A stretch of DNA of 64,000 bases from Myxococcaceae bacterium (GCA_004297725.1 SCUS01000193.1:1-64000); one strand, 5' to 3'. Positions 21,163 through 30,234 are shown, counted from the first letter of the stretch. Notes: generated by a model from the letters alone, not told the origin. Numbers and translations: made by a program.

Positions 21163-23370
21163 ATGAACGCGTTGACTTTCAGCCGCCGTCGCTTCCTGGG
21201 GGTGGGCGCCGGCACCATGGCCGCGATGGCCGCGACCCAGGCGGACTCGGTCTTTCGGGGATACGGGGCCCACGCGGGCGTCCACGACCCCTGCACCGAC
21301 GGCAGGGTGGTTCGCACGGTGTGCGAGCTCTGCTTCTGGAAGTGCGGGATCCAGGCGCACGTGCTGAACAACCACGTGACCAAGATCCAGGGGAGCCCGC
21401 TGCACCCGCTCTCCCTCGGGCGCCTCTGCCCTCGCGGGACCGGCGGCGGCGGCCTGGCCCATGACCCCGACCGCCTGGTGCGGCCGCTGGTGCGGGTGGG
21501 GCCGCGGGGCTCGGAGCGCTTCGAGGCGGTGTCCTGGGAGGTCGCGCTCGGGACCATCGCGGAGAAGCTCGAGGTGATCCGTCGGCGCCACGGGCCCGAG
21601 GCGGTGGCGATGTTCAACCACGGCGCGGGGGCCTCGTGGTTCAAGCACCTGTTCCGCGCCTGGGGGACGAACAACATCGCGGCGCCGTCCTTCGCGCAGT
21701 GCCGCGGGCCGCGGGACGTGGCCTTCGACCTGACCTTCGGCGCCGAGCCCGGCTCGCCGGAGACCCTCGACATCGCCGCGTCGGACTGCCTGGTCCTCAT
21801 CGGCTCGCACCTCGGCGAGAACATGCACAACACCCAGGTGCAGGAGTTCGCCGACTTCGTGGCCAAGGGCGGCGACCTCATCGTGGTCGACCCGAGGTTC
21901 TCCGTCGCGGCCTCCAAGGCCCGCACCTGGCTGCCCATCCGCCCGGGGACCGACACCGCGCTGCTGCTCGCGTGGATCCACGTGCTGATCACCGAGGGCC
22001 GCTACCAGCGCGAGTACATCGAGCGCTACGCCCAGGGCTTCGACGAGCTCGCGCGCCACGTCGCGCCCTTCACGCCGGAGTGGGCCGCCGCGGAGACGAG
22101 CCTCGACCCCGAGCTCATTCGCAGCACCGCGCGCCGCATGGGGGCCGCCGCGCCCGCCGCCCTCGTGCACCCCGGGCGCCATGCGACCTGGTACGGCGCG
22201 GACGACACGCAGCGCTCGCGCGCCATCGCGATCCTCGACGCGCTGCTGGGCGCCTGGGGGCACCGCGGCGGGATCTTCGTCCCTGCGGGGATGCGCCTCG
22301 CGCCCTATCCGACGCCGCCGTACCCGAGCGCGCGTCCGGCCGCGGACCGCCGCCCCGACGAGGCCCCCTTCGCGCTCGAGCCCATCGCCCAGGGGCTCCG
22401 CCGCGCGACGCTGGACAGCGACCCCTACCCGGTGAAGGCCTGGTTCGTCTACGGCACCAACCTCATCCAGTCGTTGCCGCAGAAGGCGGAGACGATCCGC
22501 GCGATCCAGTCGCTCGACCTGCTGGTGGCGGTCGACGTGATCCCCGCGGAGATCGTGGGCTACGCGGACGTGGTGCTCCCCGAGGCCTCGTACCTGGAGC
22601 GCTACGACGACCTCATCGGGCTCTCCTGGCGGCGCGGCGCGGTGGCGTTGCGTCAGCCCGCGCTCCCGCCGCTGGGCGACTCGAAGCCGGGCTGGTGGAT
22701 CGCGAAGAAGCTGGGCGAGCGTCTCGGGCTCGGGGCCTACTTCCCCTGGCGCGACATCGACGACTACCTCGAGGAGCGCTGCCGACGCTCGAACCTCGAC
22801 CTCGCGACGCTCAAGCGCGACGGCGTGATCGTGGGCCCCGAGCGGGCGAGCACCGTGGAGGAGGGCCTCGCGCTGAGCTTCCACACGCCCTCGGCGAAGA
22901 TCGAGCTCTCGTCCGAGCGGCTGCGCGAGCGGGGCTTCGACGCCCTGCCGGTGTACCGACGGCCCGCGGACCCGCCCGCGGGCTTCTTCCGGCTGCTGTA
23001 CGGGCGCGCGCCGGCGCAGACCTTCGGGCGCACGGCCAACAACCGTCAGCTCGGCGAGCTCACGCACGGCGACCGGCTCTGGCTCAACGCCTCCGCCGCG
23101 GCGCGGCTGGGCGTGCGCAACGGCGACCGCGTGCGGATGGTCAACCAGGACGGCGCGCGCAGCGAGCCGGTGGCGGTGAAGGTCACCGAGCGCATCCGTG
23201 CGGACTGCGTGTTCCTGCCGCACGGGTGGGGGCACACGGCGCGGGGGCTGCGGTACGCGCGGGGCAAGGGGGTGGACGACGGCGACATGATCACCCGGGT
23301 CGACGTCGACCCGGTGATGGGCGGCACCGGGATGCGGGGAAACTTCGTCTCGATCCAGCGAGAGGGCTGA
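21163..23370 (+). CDS. psrA: TAT-exported molybdopterin oxidoreductase catalytic subunit (PsrA/PhsA type)
   Basis: 735 aa. The ATG precedes the twin-arginine signal FSRRRFLG, so the folded cofactor-bearing protein is exported. The N-terminal [4Fe-4S] site is CELCFWKCGIQ plus RLCPRG. The bis-MGD fold follows, with ADVVLPEASYLERYD and a C-terminal domain containing LTHGDRLWLNASAAARLGVRNGDRV. The CELCFWKCG signature fits polysulfide/thiosulfate-reductase-like enzymes, but tetrathionate, sulfite or arsenical chemistry cannot be excluded. It is the first gene of an operon with the ferredoxin subunit (3-base gap) and the NrfD anchor, the standard PsrABC arrangement. Active side: periplasm. Confidence 0.85.
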   Translation: MNALTFSRRRFLGVGAGTMAAMAATQADSVFRGYGAHAGVHDPCTDGRVVRTVCELCFWKCGIQAHVLNNHVTKIQGSPLHPLSLGRLCPRGTGGGGLAHDPDRLVRPLVRVGPRGSERFEAVSWEVALGTIAEKLEVIRRRHGPEAVAMFNHGAGASWFKHLFRAWGTNNIAAPSFAQCRGPRDVAFDLTFGAEPGSPETLDIAASDCLVLIGSHLGENMHNTQVQEFADFVAKGGDLIVVDPRFSVAASKARTWLPIRPGTDTALLLAWIHVLITEGRYQREYIERYAQGFDELARHVAPFTPEWAAAETSLDPELIRSTARRMGAAAPAALVHPGRHATWYGADDTQRSRAIAILDALLGAWGHRGGIFVPAGMRLAPYPTPPYPSARPAADRRPDEAPFALEPIAQGLRRATLDSDPYPVKAWFVYGTNLIQSLPQKAETIRAIQSLDLLVAVDVIPAEIVGYADVVLPEASYLERYDDLIGLSWRRGAVALRQPALPPLGDSKPGWWIAKKLGERLGLGAYFPWRDIDDYLEERCRRSNLDLATLKRDGVIVGPERASTVEEGLALSFHTPSAKIELSSERLRERGFDALPVYRRPADPPAGFFRLLYGRAPAQTFGRTANNRQLGELTHGDRLWLNASAAARLGVRNGDRVRMVNQDGARSEPVAVKVTERIRADCVFLPHGWGHTARGLRYARGKGVDDGDMITRVDVDPVMGGTGMRGNFVSIQREG

Positions 23371-23373
23371 GCC

Positions 23374-23907
23374 ATGCGCAGGGTCATGATCATCGATGAG
23401 AGCCGCTGCGTCGGCTGCGAGGCCTGCGTGCTGGCCTGCAAGAACGAGAACGACGTCCCCGCGGGGATGTACCGCGACTGGGTCACCCAGGAGGCCCGCG
23501 GGACCTTCCCCGAGCTGTCCCTCTCCATCCGCTCGGAGCGCTGCAACCACTGCCAGGACGCCCCCTGCGTGACCAACTGCCCGACCGGCGCGAGCCACTA
23601 CCGGGGCGACGGCACCGTGCAGATCAACCGCGCGCTCTGCACCGGCTGCCGCGCGTGCATCGCCGCCTGCCCCTACGGCGCCCGCTTCGTCCACCCGGAC
23701 GGCTACGTGGACAAGTGCACCCTCTGCGCGCACCGCCTCGATCGGGGCCAGGGGACCGCGTGTGAAGAGGTCTGCCCCACGCGGGCCATCGCCGTCGGCG
23801 ACGCCGACGACCCGACCAGCGAGGTCGCCCGACGGATGCGTCGGGCCTCGCTCTACGTCCTTCAGCCCGAGGCCGCGACGCGGCCCAACGTCGCCTACGT
23901 GCGGTGA
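23374..23907 (+). CDS. psrB: Four-cluster ferredoxin subunit (PsrB/PhsB type)
   Basis: 177 aa. Sixteen cysteines in four sets define four [4Fe-4S] clusters: CVGCEACVLAC, CNHCQDAPCVTNCP, CTGCRACIAACP and CTLC...ACEEVCP. This is the electron-transfer subunit that links the molybdenum subunit to the membrane quinone site. No signal peptide is present, as expected for a protein carried across by the TAT signal of its partner. It lies between the catalytic and NrfD genes with 3- and 15-base gaps. Confidence 0.92.
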   Translation: MRRVMIIDESRCVGCEACVLACKNENDVPAGMYRDWVTQEARGTFPELSLSIRSERCNHCQDAPCVTNCPTGASHYRGDGTVQINRALCTGCRACIAACPYGARFVHPDGYVDKCTLCAHRLDRGQGTACEEVCPTRAIAVGDADDPTSEVARRMRRASLYVLQPEAATRPNVAYVR

Positions 23908-23922
23908 GGAGCGACCCACGCC

Positions 23923-24870
23923 ATGGACCCGCATGTCGAAATCGAATCCACTCGCAGCCTCGCCGGCGCCCTCGGGGCGACCAACTGGGGCTGGGAGATC
24001 CCCGTCTACCTCTTCCTCGGCGGCCTCGTCGCGGGGCTGCTGATGGCGGTCTGCGTCGTCGCCCTCGTCCGCGGGCGCGAGCGCGTCACCGAGGGCATGC
24101 GCCGCGGCCTCCTCGCGACGCCGGTGCTGCTCTCCCTCGGCATGGGCGCGCTCTTCGTCGACCTCACGTACAAGCTGCACGTGTGGCGCTTCTACACCGC
24201 GTTCAAGGCGGCGGCGCCCATGTCCTGGGGGTCGTGGATCCTCCTCGCGGTGTACCCCGTGATGGCGCTCCTCGTGCTCGCGATGCCGCCCGCGTTCCTC
24301 ATGGGCGCGTGGCGCGAGGGCGCAGGGACCCTGGGGCGCCTGACGCGCTGGAGCGAAGCGCACCTCCGCGGGCTCGCGATGGCGGGCCTCGCGGGCGGCG
24401 CGGCGCTCGGGGTGTACACCGGCGTGCTGCTCTCCGCGACGGGCGCGCAGCCCCTGTGGTCGAGCGGCGCGCTGGGGGCGCTGTTCCTCGCGTCGGGCGC
24501 GTCCGCGGGCGTCGCCGCGCTGATGCTCGTCGAGCGCGAGCACGACGCGAAGGAGCTTCTCTCTCGCGCGGACATCGGCCTCATCGCCGCCGAGCTGGTT
24601 GTCGTCGGGCTCTGGCTCGCGGCGCTGCTCACCCAGGGGCCCGCGTTTCGCGCGGCCGCAGGGCTGGTGCTCTGGGGTGAGTACGCCCCCGTCTTCGTCG
24701 GCTTCGTGCTCTTCGGGGGCCTGCTGCTGCCGGCCGCGCTCGAGGTCCTCGCGCTGAAGGGACGCGCCGCCCACTCGCGCGCCGTCCCCGCGCTGGTGCT
24801 CCTGGGAGGCATGCTCCTCCGGGTGGTCATCGTCTACGCCGGCCAGGCCGTGCCCCTCTTTCCTGCCTGA
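23923..24870 (+). CDS. psrC: NrfD/PsrC membrane anchor and quinone-binding subunit
   Basis: 315 aa with eight or nine hydrophobic helices. The N-terminal motif NWGWEIPVYLFLGGLVAGLL is the NrfD/PsrC hallmark. It binds menaquinol or menaquinone and passes electrons to or from the ferredoxin subunit, completing a PsrABC-like complex. The downstream transporter gene begins 8 bases after its stop. Confidence 0.92.
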   Translation: MDPHVEIESTRSLAGALGATNWGWEIPVYLFLGGLVAGLLMAVCVVALVRGRERVTEGMRRGLLATPVLLSLGMGALFVDLTYKLHVWRFYTAFKAAAPMSWGSWILLAVYPVMALLVLAMPPAFLMGAWREGAGTLGRLTRWSEAHLRGLAMAGLAGGAALGVYTGVLLSATGAQPLWSSGALGALFLASGASAGVAALMLVEREHDAKELLSRADIGLIAAELVVVGLWLAALLTQGPAFRAAAGLVLWGEYAPVFVGFVLFGGLLLPAALEVLALKGRAAHSRAVPALVLLGGMLLRVVIVYAGQAVPLFPA

Positions 24871-24878
24871 GGAACGTC

Positions 24879-25427
24879 ATGGACCACGCGATCCACACAG
24901 ACTCCACGCTCGACCCCGCTCCGCGGCCCTACTGGAACCCCTACGCCGCGGGCGTCGCCCTCGGGCTGATCCTCCTCGGCTCGTTCGTCGTCTTCGGCCG
25001 CGGCCTCGGCGCGTCCGGCGCCTTCACCCGCGGCCTCGCGCGGCTCGCGCGCTCCGTCGCCCCGGCCTGGGTGGACGCCAACGGACACCTCGGCGGCTAC
25101 TTCGCCCACGGCGCCCGCTGGTGGGACGACTGGCTGATCTTCGAGGTCGTCGGCGTCGCCCTCGGCGGCCTCGCGGCCGCCCTCACTTCTGGGCGCCTCC
25201 AGGTCGGCGTCGACAAGGGCCCGCGGATCTCCTCGCGCGTCCGTCTTCTCGCCGCCTTCGTCGGCGGCGGCATCGTCGGCTTCGGCGCCCGCCTTGCACA
25301 GGGTTGCACCAGCGGTCAGGCGCTCACCGGCGGCGCCACCATGGCCCTCGGGAGCTGGGCCTTCATGTTCGCCGTGTTCGGCGGCGCGTACGCGCTCGCC
25401 TGGTTCGTGAGGAGGCTCTGGACATGA
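24879..25427 (+). CDS. YedE/YeeE-type sulfur transport half-protein, first half
   Basis: 182 aa with about four hydrophobic helices. The segment FGARLAQGCTSGQALTGGATM carries the conserved Cys-x-Ser-Gly feature of YeeE/YedE (TsuA) proteins, which bring thiosulfate-type sulfur across the inner membrane through surface-exposed cysteines. TsuA-type single-chain proteins contain both halves; here they are split, this gene being the first. Its stop overlaps the next start (ATGA). Confidence 0.87.
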   Translation: MDHAIHTDSTLDPAPRPYWNPYAAGVALGLILLGSFVVFGRGLGASGAFTRGLARLARSVAPAWVDANGHLGGYFAHGARWWDDWLIFEVVGVALGGLAAALTSGRLQVGVDKGPRISSRVRLLAAFVGGGIVGFGARLAQGCTSGQALTGGATMALGSWAFMFAVFGGAYALAWFVRRLWT

Positions 25428-26011
25428 TCCCGCTGCACCCCGCCACCTTCGTCGCCTATACGCTCGCGGTCCTCACGGGCTTCGGCTTCGGCTTCGTGCT
25501 CGAGCGCGCCGGCTTCGGGTCGGCCCGCAAGCTCGCCGCGCAGTTCTATCTGAAGGACATGACCGTCCTGAAGGTGATGTTCACCGCGATCGTGACCGCG
25601 ATGCTGGGCCTCACGCTCCTGCGCGCCGCGGGCTTCGTCGACTACGACGCCCTCTGGGTCAACCCGACCTTCCTCGGCGCCCAGGTCGCCGGCGGCCTGC
25701 TCTTCGGTGCGGGCTTCGTCATCGGCGGCTACTGCCCCGGCACCAGCATCGTCGCCCTCGCGAGCGGACGCCTGGACGGGCTCGTCTTCCTCCTCGGCAC
25801 CGGCGCGGGGATCCTCGCGTACGCAGGCGTCTACCCCCGCATCGCGGACTTCGCGCAGCGCGGCGGCCGCCGCCTGCTGCTCACCGACTGGCTCCACCTC
25901 CCCTACGGTGTCGTCGCCCTGGGAGTGACCGTCCTCGCCGTTCTGTTCTTCGTCGGCGGCGAGTACCTCGAGCGCCGCTTCAACGCCCCTCACAACGCGA
26001 GCACGCCATGA
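25424..26011 (+). CDS. YedE/YeeE-type sulfur transport half-protein, second half
   Basis: 195 aa from the ATG at MIPLHPATFVAYTLAV, overlapping the previous stop (ATGA). About five hydrophobic helices, with ERAGFGSARKLAAQFYL and the Cys-containing GGYCPGTSIVALASGRLDG typical of YeeE/YedE. With the previous gene it should form one two-part sulfur transporter. The tail ends GGEYLERRF. Its stop overlaps the rhodanese-fold gene by four bases, so three genes here are translationally coupled. Confidence 0.87.
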   Translation: MIPLHPATFVAYTLAVLTGFGFGFVLERAGFGSARKLAAQFYLKDMTVLKVMFTAIVTAMLGLTLLRAAGFVDYDALWVNPTFLGAQVAGGLLFGAGFVIGGYCPGTSIVALASGRLDGLVFLLGTGAGILAYAGVYPRIADFAQRGGRRLLLTDWLHLPYGVVALGVTVLAVLFFVGGEYLERRFNAPHNASTP

Positions 26012-26598
26012 TCCGCGCCACACTGAAGCCCGTCCTCCTCGGCGCCGCGATGGTCCTCGCCCTTGCTGGCGCCGCCTTCGGCCGAGGGCCGACGCACACC
26101 GCCCCGACGCCGCTGAGCCCTCGCGCGCCGGTCACCCTTGCGCCCTTCGCGCTGGCGCGCATCCTCGCCGCCGCGCCCCCGGACGTGCTGGTGATCGCCC
26201 TCGACGAATCCCGGCGGCCCCTCCGCGGCGCGATGCCCGCGAGCGCCTTCGGGCGTGACGACGCGGCGCTCGTCGCCAACGCCCCGCAGCACGGGCGCAT
26301 CGTCCTCGCGGCGCGTGACCTCGTCCGCGTCGACCGCATCGCGCGTCGCCTCATGGCCACCGGCCGAAGCGTCCAGGTGCTCGAAGGCGGCGTCGACGCC
26401 TGGGACCGCGCCATGAGCGCCGACCCGCCCGCCCCCGGCCCCGCGGCCTCCGCCGACGCGCGCGCCCGCTACGCCTACGACCTCGCGCTGCGCCGCGCCT
26501 TCGGCGACCCCAACGTCGCACCCGCGGCCCCTGTCCGCGCGGTCGCCCCACCCCCCGCGACCGGGGGCGGAGCGCGGGGTCGTCGCGAAGGTTGTTGA
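26008..26598 (+). CDS. Exported rhodanese-fold protein lacking the catalytic cysteine
   Basis: 196 aa with a Sec signal (MIRATLKPVLLGAAMVLALAG). The body follows a rhodanese: DVLVIALDESRRPLRGAMPASAF, then IVLAARDLVRVDRIARRLMATGRSVQVLEGGVDAW, where EGGVDAW is the usual C-terminal landmark. The active-site loop that normally begins with Cys reads AARDLVR, so sulfur-transfer catalysis via that Cys is impossible. The very last residue is a Cys after a flexible Gly/Arg tail. I infer a periplasmic sulfur-binding or scaffolding role linked to the YedE pair. Overlaps the upstream gene by four bases. Confidence 0.72.
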   Translation: MIRATLKPVLLGAAMVLALAGAAFGRGPTHTAPTPLSPRAPVTLAPFALARILAAAPPDVLVIALDESRRPLRGAMPASAFGRDDAALVANAPQHGRIVLAARDLVRVDRIARRLMATGRSVQVLEGGVDAWDRAMSADPPAPGPAASADARARYAYDLALRRAFGDPNVAPAAPVRAVAPPPATGGGARGRREGC

Positions 26599-26632
26599 GC
26601 CCGCCGCATCCCGCGGGCCACCCTCGCGGCCG

Positions 26633-28369
26633 ATGTCCGACGGTCCCCGACCACGCGCCCTCGCCTTCGCGTTCGCCGCCGCCCTCGCGACCCTCGCGGC
26701 CGTGGCGCTTGTTCGCGCGCTGCGCCGCCCGCGCGCGGTGAACGCGCCGTGGCCCATGATCACCGTCGACGGACGTCGACGGGCCGAGGGCTGCCTCCGC
26801 TGCCACGCCGACACCCGCGGCCTCGGGAGCGCCCACGACCCCGCGGTGATGGGCTGCTCTCCCTGCCACCTCGGCGACCCTGGGTCTGCCGAGAAGAGCG
26901 TCGCGCACCGTGGGATGGAGGTCCTCTCCGGCGACCTCGCGACGGTCGATCGCACCTGTGGTCGCGTGAGCTGTCACCCCGTCGAGTCCGCGCGAGTGCA
27001 GCGCAGCTTGATGGCGGGTGCGCCCGGCATCCTCGCGGTGGACCGCTTCGCCTTCGGGGAGAGCGCCGATCCGACGCCCCGTCCCGAGGACGACCTCCGC
27101 ACGCTCTCGCCCGCCGCCCCCGCGCGCAGCCCCGCCGAGGACCACACGCGTCGGCTCTGCGCCTCCTGCCACCTCGCGGCGCGCAAGCACGGCCCCGGGG
27201 ACCACGGCTTCGACGCCCGCGGCGGGGGCTGCACGGCCTGTCACCTCGCGCCCCCGGCCCTGCGCGGCGCGCGCTCCGGCCACCGCGCCGAGGGGATGCT
27301 CCACCCTGACGTCTCGGCGGAGGTCTCGCCCGCGCGCTGCCGCGGCTGCCACGCGCGAAGCGGGAGGATCTCGCTCTCCTACGAGGGCGAGGTGGAGCTC
27401 GAAGCGGCCGATCCGCGGGTGCAGGGGCGGCTCCCAGACGGACGCCCCCTCGGGCGCGCCCCGGCGGACGTCCACGCGCAGGCCGGGCTGAACTGCATGG
27501 ACTGCCACAGCGAGCGCGACCTCATGGGCGACGGCGGCGACCACGCTTTCGCCGCCGAGGCCGTGGGCGTCACCTGCGACGACTGCCACGCCCCGCGGGA
27601 GCGCCCCGTGGACCCCGACGCCGAGGCCGTCGCGACGCGCCTCCGCGCCGCCTGGGTGCGCCGGGGACGAGCGCCGCTCCCCACGACGGCGCGACCGATG
27701 GTGACCGCCCGGGGCGTCCCCCTCTGGCGCACCGACCGAGTGACGCGAACGCTGTGGCGTGCGGACGACGGGGCGGCGCGGGCGGTGCCTCCGCGGAGCG
27801 ACGCCGCGCACCACGCGCTGCGGGGGCACGAGCGCCTGGACTGTCAGTCCTGCCACAGCGTGTGGACGCCGCGCTGCGGGAGCTGCCACACGACCTACGA
27901 CCCGGCGGGGCGGGACGTCGACCACCTCACCAACGCGCCGCGCCCGGGGGCATGGCGGGAGGTCGCGGGGGCCAACGGGTTCGGCCCGCCTGTGCTGCTG
28001 GTCAACGGCGCGGGCCGCATCGCGCCCTTCACCGAGGGCATGACCCTGACGATCGACGGGCTCCCGCGCCCGGTGCAGCGAGTGCTCTGGGCGCCGCTCG
28101 ATCCGCACACCACGGGACCGGCCCGCGCCTGCGCCAGCTGCCACCCCGACGGGCCCCTCGACGCGGTCTATCCCGCGGCGGGGGAGACCACCCGGCCGCG
28201 GGCGCGCACGCTCGACGCTGACGAGCGCCGACGGGTGGCGGCGGTGGGGCGCTGCGTCCCCTGCCATGGGCGCTACGACGACGCGGTCTACCGGGACTTC
28301 GCGGCGAGCGTGGGCCGGGCCTCGGACCGCGCGCGACGCGCTGGCGACCCCCACGCGACCGAGCGCTGA
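26633..28369 (+). CDS. Membrane-anchored multiheme cytochrome c (11 CXXCH plus one CX4CH)
   Basis: 578 aa with an N-terminal membrane anchor (residues 8-27) and periplasmic body. Eleven CXXCH sites can be counted (CLRCH, CSPCH, CASCH, CTACH, CRGCH, CMDCH, CDDCH, CQSCH, CGSCH, CASCH, CVPCH). There is also one wider CGRVSCH (CX4CH) near residue 105, which may bind a twelfth heme. It does not match a family I can name with confidence. As last gene of the PsrABC-like operon it probably carries electrons between the redox complex and other periplasmic or outer-membrane carriers. Confidence 0.82.
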   Translation: MSDGPRPRALAFAFAAALATLAAVALVRALRRPRAVNAPWPMITVDGRRRAEGCLRCHADTRGLGSAHDPAVMGCSPCHLGDPGSAEKSVAHRGMEVLSGDLATVDRTCGRVSCHPVESARVQRSLMAGAPGILAVDRFAFGESADPTPRPEDDLRTLSPAAPARSPAEDHTRRLCASCHLAARKHGPGDHGFDARGGGCTACHLAPPALRGARSGHRAEGMLHPDVSAEVSPARCRGCHARSGRISLSYEGEVELEAADPRVQGRLPDGRPLGRAPADVHAQAGLNCMDCHSERDLMGDGGDHAFAAEAVGVTCDDCHAPRERPVDPDAEAVATRLRAAWVRRGRAPLPTTARPMVTARGVPLWRTDRVTRTLWRADDGAARAVPPRSDAAHHALRGHERLDCQSCHSVWTPRCGSCHTTYDPAGRDVDHLTNAPRPGAWREVAGANGFGPPVLLVNGAGRIAPFTEGMTLTIDGLPRPVQRVLWAPLDPHTTGPARACASCHPDGPLDAVYPAAGETTRPRARTLDADERRRVAAVGRCVPCHGRYDDAVYRDFAASVGRASDRARRAGDPHATER

Positions 28370-28402
28370 TCCGCTCGACGCCTCACCCCGCGCGGGTCGC
28401 GC

Positions 28403-28804
28403 TCAGCGATCGCTGTTCATCGGCAGGGTCACCTCGATGGGCCTCCCCCGATGGGGCGGGAGCACCATGCGCTCCAGCACCCCGATCATGCAGCGCTCCA
28501 GCGCGGGAGAGCGCGGCGCCACGCGCACGGAGATCGCCCGCACCCGGCCGCCGGGCAACACCCTGAAGCGCATCACGTCGGTGCGCGCGACCAGGGCCGG
28601 ATCGAGCCGCAGCGCGAGCTCGAAGCACCGGCGAAACGCCGCCGAGCGGGCGTCGATCCCATCGCGTATCCGGGCCATGTACGGGTCGCCTCCCCGGTCG
28701 ATGCCGGTGGTCGGAGGCGCGAGCTGCGCGATCGCGGGCGAGGCCCACAGCGCGGCTGCGAGGGCGAAGAGTCGCGCGGCCCTGGGGAGACATTCGTTGC
28801 GCAC
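28403..28804 (-). CDS. Small exported protein, AgmX/TonB-C-like fold
   Basis: 133 aa. A GTG start at 28804 is preferred: GAGGTG lies six bases upstream and it gives a clean signal peptide (CLPRAARLFALAAALWASPAIAQ, cleaved after AIA). GTG starts 9 and 24 bases upstream exist. The body, AAFRRCFELALRLDPALV...RALE-RCMIGVLERMVLPP, resembles the AgmX/PglI C-terminal domain common in myxobacteria, with two Cys that could pair. Probably periplasmic; role unknown. Convergent with the multiheme cytochrome gene. Confidence 0.6.
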   Translation of the reverse strand: MRNECLPRAARLFALAAALWASPAIAQLAPPTTGIDRGGDPYMARIRDGIDARSAAFRRCFELALRLDPALVARTDVMRFRVLPGGRVRAISVRVAPRSPALERCMIGVLERMVLPPHRGRPIEVTLPMNSDR

Positions 28805-28932
28805 CGCATCCACCTCACGCCGGCCCACGTCGCCGGTGTCGCTCCTCGGACGGCTTCAGCTTCACAGCGTCGCGAGGATCGGCACGGATCGCCGCGCATG
28901 CCCCGAACGGTACACCCGACGCGCGATCGAGC

Positions 28933-30234
28933 TCAGACGTCGCCGTCGTCCCGCGTCGAGCGGCCGCGGGCGGTCTTCGAGCGGTTGCCGAAGTGCGCCG
29001 CCGTGTGCGCGTGCTTCAGGTTGATCTCCTGCACCGGGCGCCCGAACTCGTCGGCCGACGCGCGCAGCTCGCCCACGATGGCGTTCAGCTCCGGGTCGCT
29101 GCCCGAGTACGCGGCGACGCGCCCGGCCACGCCGAGGAGCCTCGCCGCCGCCTCGGCGTAGCGGCCCTCGCGGTTGAGCACCACCGCCGCGAGGCGCGCG
29201 TCGTTGGCGTAGTACCGCGCGACCCGACGATCGACCGCGAGCTCGCGGGGCTGACGGTCGACGAGCTCCCCCGGCGCGTAGACGAAGCGGACGGTCTGCG
29301 CGGGCGCGCAGGGGCGCCCCTCCCCGTCGAGCACGCTCACGTCGAAGGCGCGCGCCTCGCCGACGGCGCCCGGGGGCAGCAGCACGGAGAACACCGCGTC
29401 GAGGGTCTGCTGCGAGACGAGGTCGCCCAGCTCGACGCGCAGGGCGCGACCGGTCCACGCCGACTCGAGGCCGCCGAGCACCTCGACGCGGCCGCGGTCG
29501 TGAGGGCGCACCTCGACGGCCACGCCGCGGCCCACCACGTCGAGGCCCTCGAGCACCTCCGCGCGCATGTGCTCGACGAGCTCCTCGGGGCGCTCGGCGA
29601 AGTAGAAGCGCCCTCCCCCGGCGTCGGCCATCGCTCCCAGGAGCGACTCGTTGAAGCCCGCGCCGAGCCCGAGGCACGACGTGGCCACGCCCTTGCGGCG
29701 CAGCACCCGCGCGTGCTCGCAGAGCGTGCCGGGGCGCGTCTCGCCGACGTTGGCCTGGCCGTCGGTCAGCACGAGCACCCGCGCGAGCGCGTCACCGGCG
29801 GCGCCCGCGACCTGCGCGCAGCCCTCGGCCCAGCCCCCGCTGAGGTTCGTCGACCCTCCCGTGGCGAGCGCCTGGCAGCGCTGGAGGGCCTCGCGCTTGC
29901 GCGCGTCGGAGGCCGGGCCGAAGGTCATCGCGACCTCGCAGTCGCTCTCGAAGGTGACGAGCGCGAAGGCGTCGCCCGCGTCGAGGAGCGCGACGGCCTC
30001 GCAGACCGCGCGCCCCGCGAGCGCGAGCGGCGCGCCGGCCATGGAGCCCGAGCGGTCGACCACGAAGGCCAGGCGCAGCGGCGGGCGGACCCGGCCCGCC
30101 GGGGCGCGCGCGGCCTGGAGGGCGAGGCGGATGTGGCGCCGACCGCCGACGTCGTCGCGGACGTACTCGCGGTCGACGGTGACGGTGCAGTTCGCGACGG
30201 GCGAAGGGAGCGAGCCGGGGTCGTTGCGCTTCAT
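28933..30234 (-). CDS. VWA-domain protein with intact MIDAS
   Basis: 433 aa, no signal peptide. A von Willebrand A domain spans about residues 50-225: VDRSGSM supplies the DxSxS-like MIDAS motif, with ATGGSTNLSGG (Thr) and LVLTDGQANVGET (Asp) completing the metal site. The C-terminal half is beta-rich followed by helical sequence ending in a polar tail. Bacterial cytosolic VWA proteins usually assemble complexes or act with chaperone-like AAA+ partners; none is adjacent. The MerR-family gene lies 49 bases upstream on the same strand, so the two probably share the promoter at 30916-30888. Confidence 0.85.
   Translation of the reverse strand: MKRNDPGSLPSPVANCTVTVDREYVRDDVGGRRHIRLALQAARAPAGRVRPPLRLAFVVDRSGSMAGAPLALAGRAVCEAVALLDAGDAFALVTFESDCEVAMTFGPASDARKREALQRCQALATGGSTNLSGGWAEGCAQVAGAAGDALARVLVLTDGQANVGETRPGTLCEHARVLRRKGVATSCLGLGAGFNESLLGAMADAGGGRFYFAERPEELVEHMRAEVLEGLDVVGRGVAVEVRPHDRGRVEVLGGLESAWTGRALRVELGDLVSQQTLDAVFSVLLPPGAVGEARAFDVSVLDGEGRPCAPAQTVRFVYAPGELVDRQPRELAVDRRVARYYANDARLAAVVLNREGRYAEAAARLLGVAGRVAAYSGSDPELNAIVGELRASADEFGRPVQEINLKHAHTAAHFGNRSKTARGRSTRDDGDV

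Noticed and set aside
21082-24774. 1,230-codon minus-strand ORF opposite the psr genes
   Set aside because: Shadow frame in high-GC DNA; the plus strand carries three recognised redox proteins with cofactor motifs.
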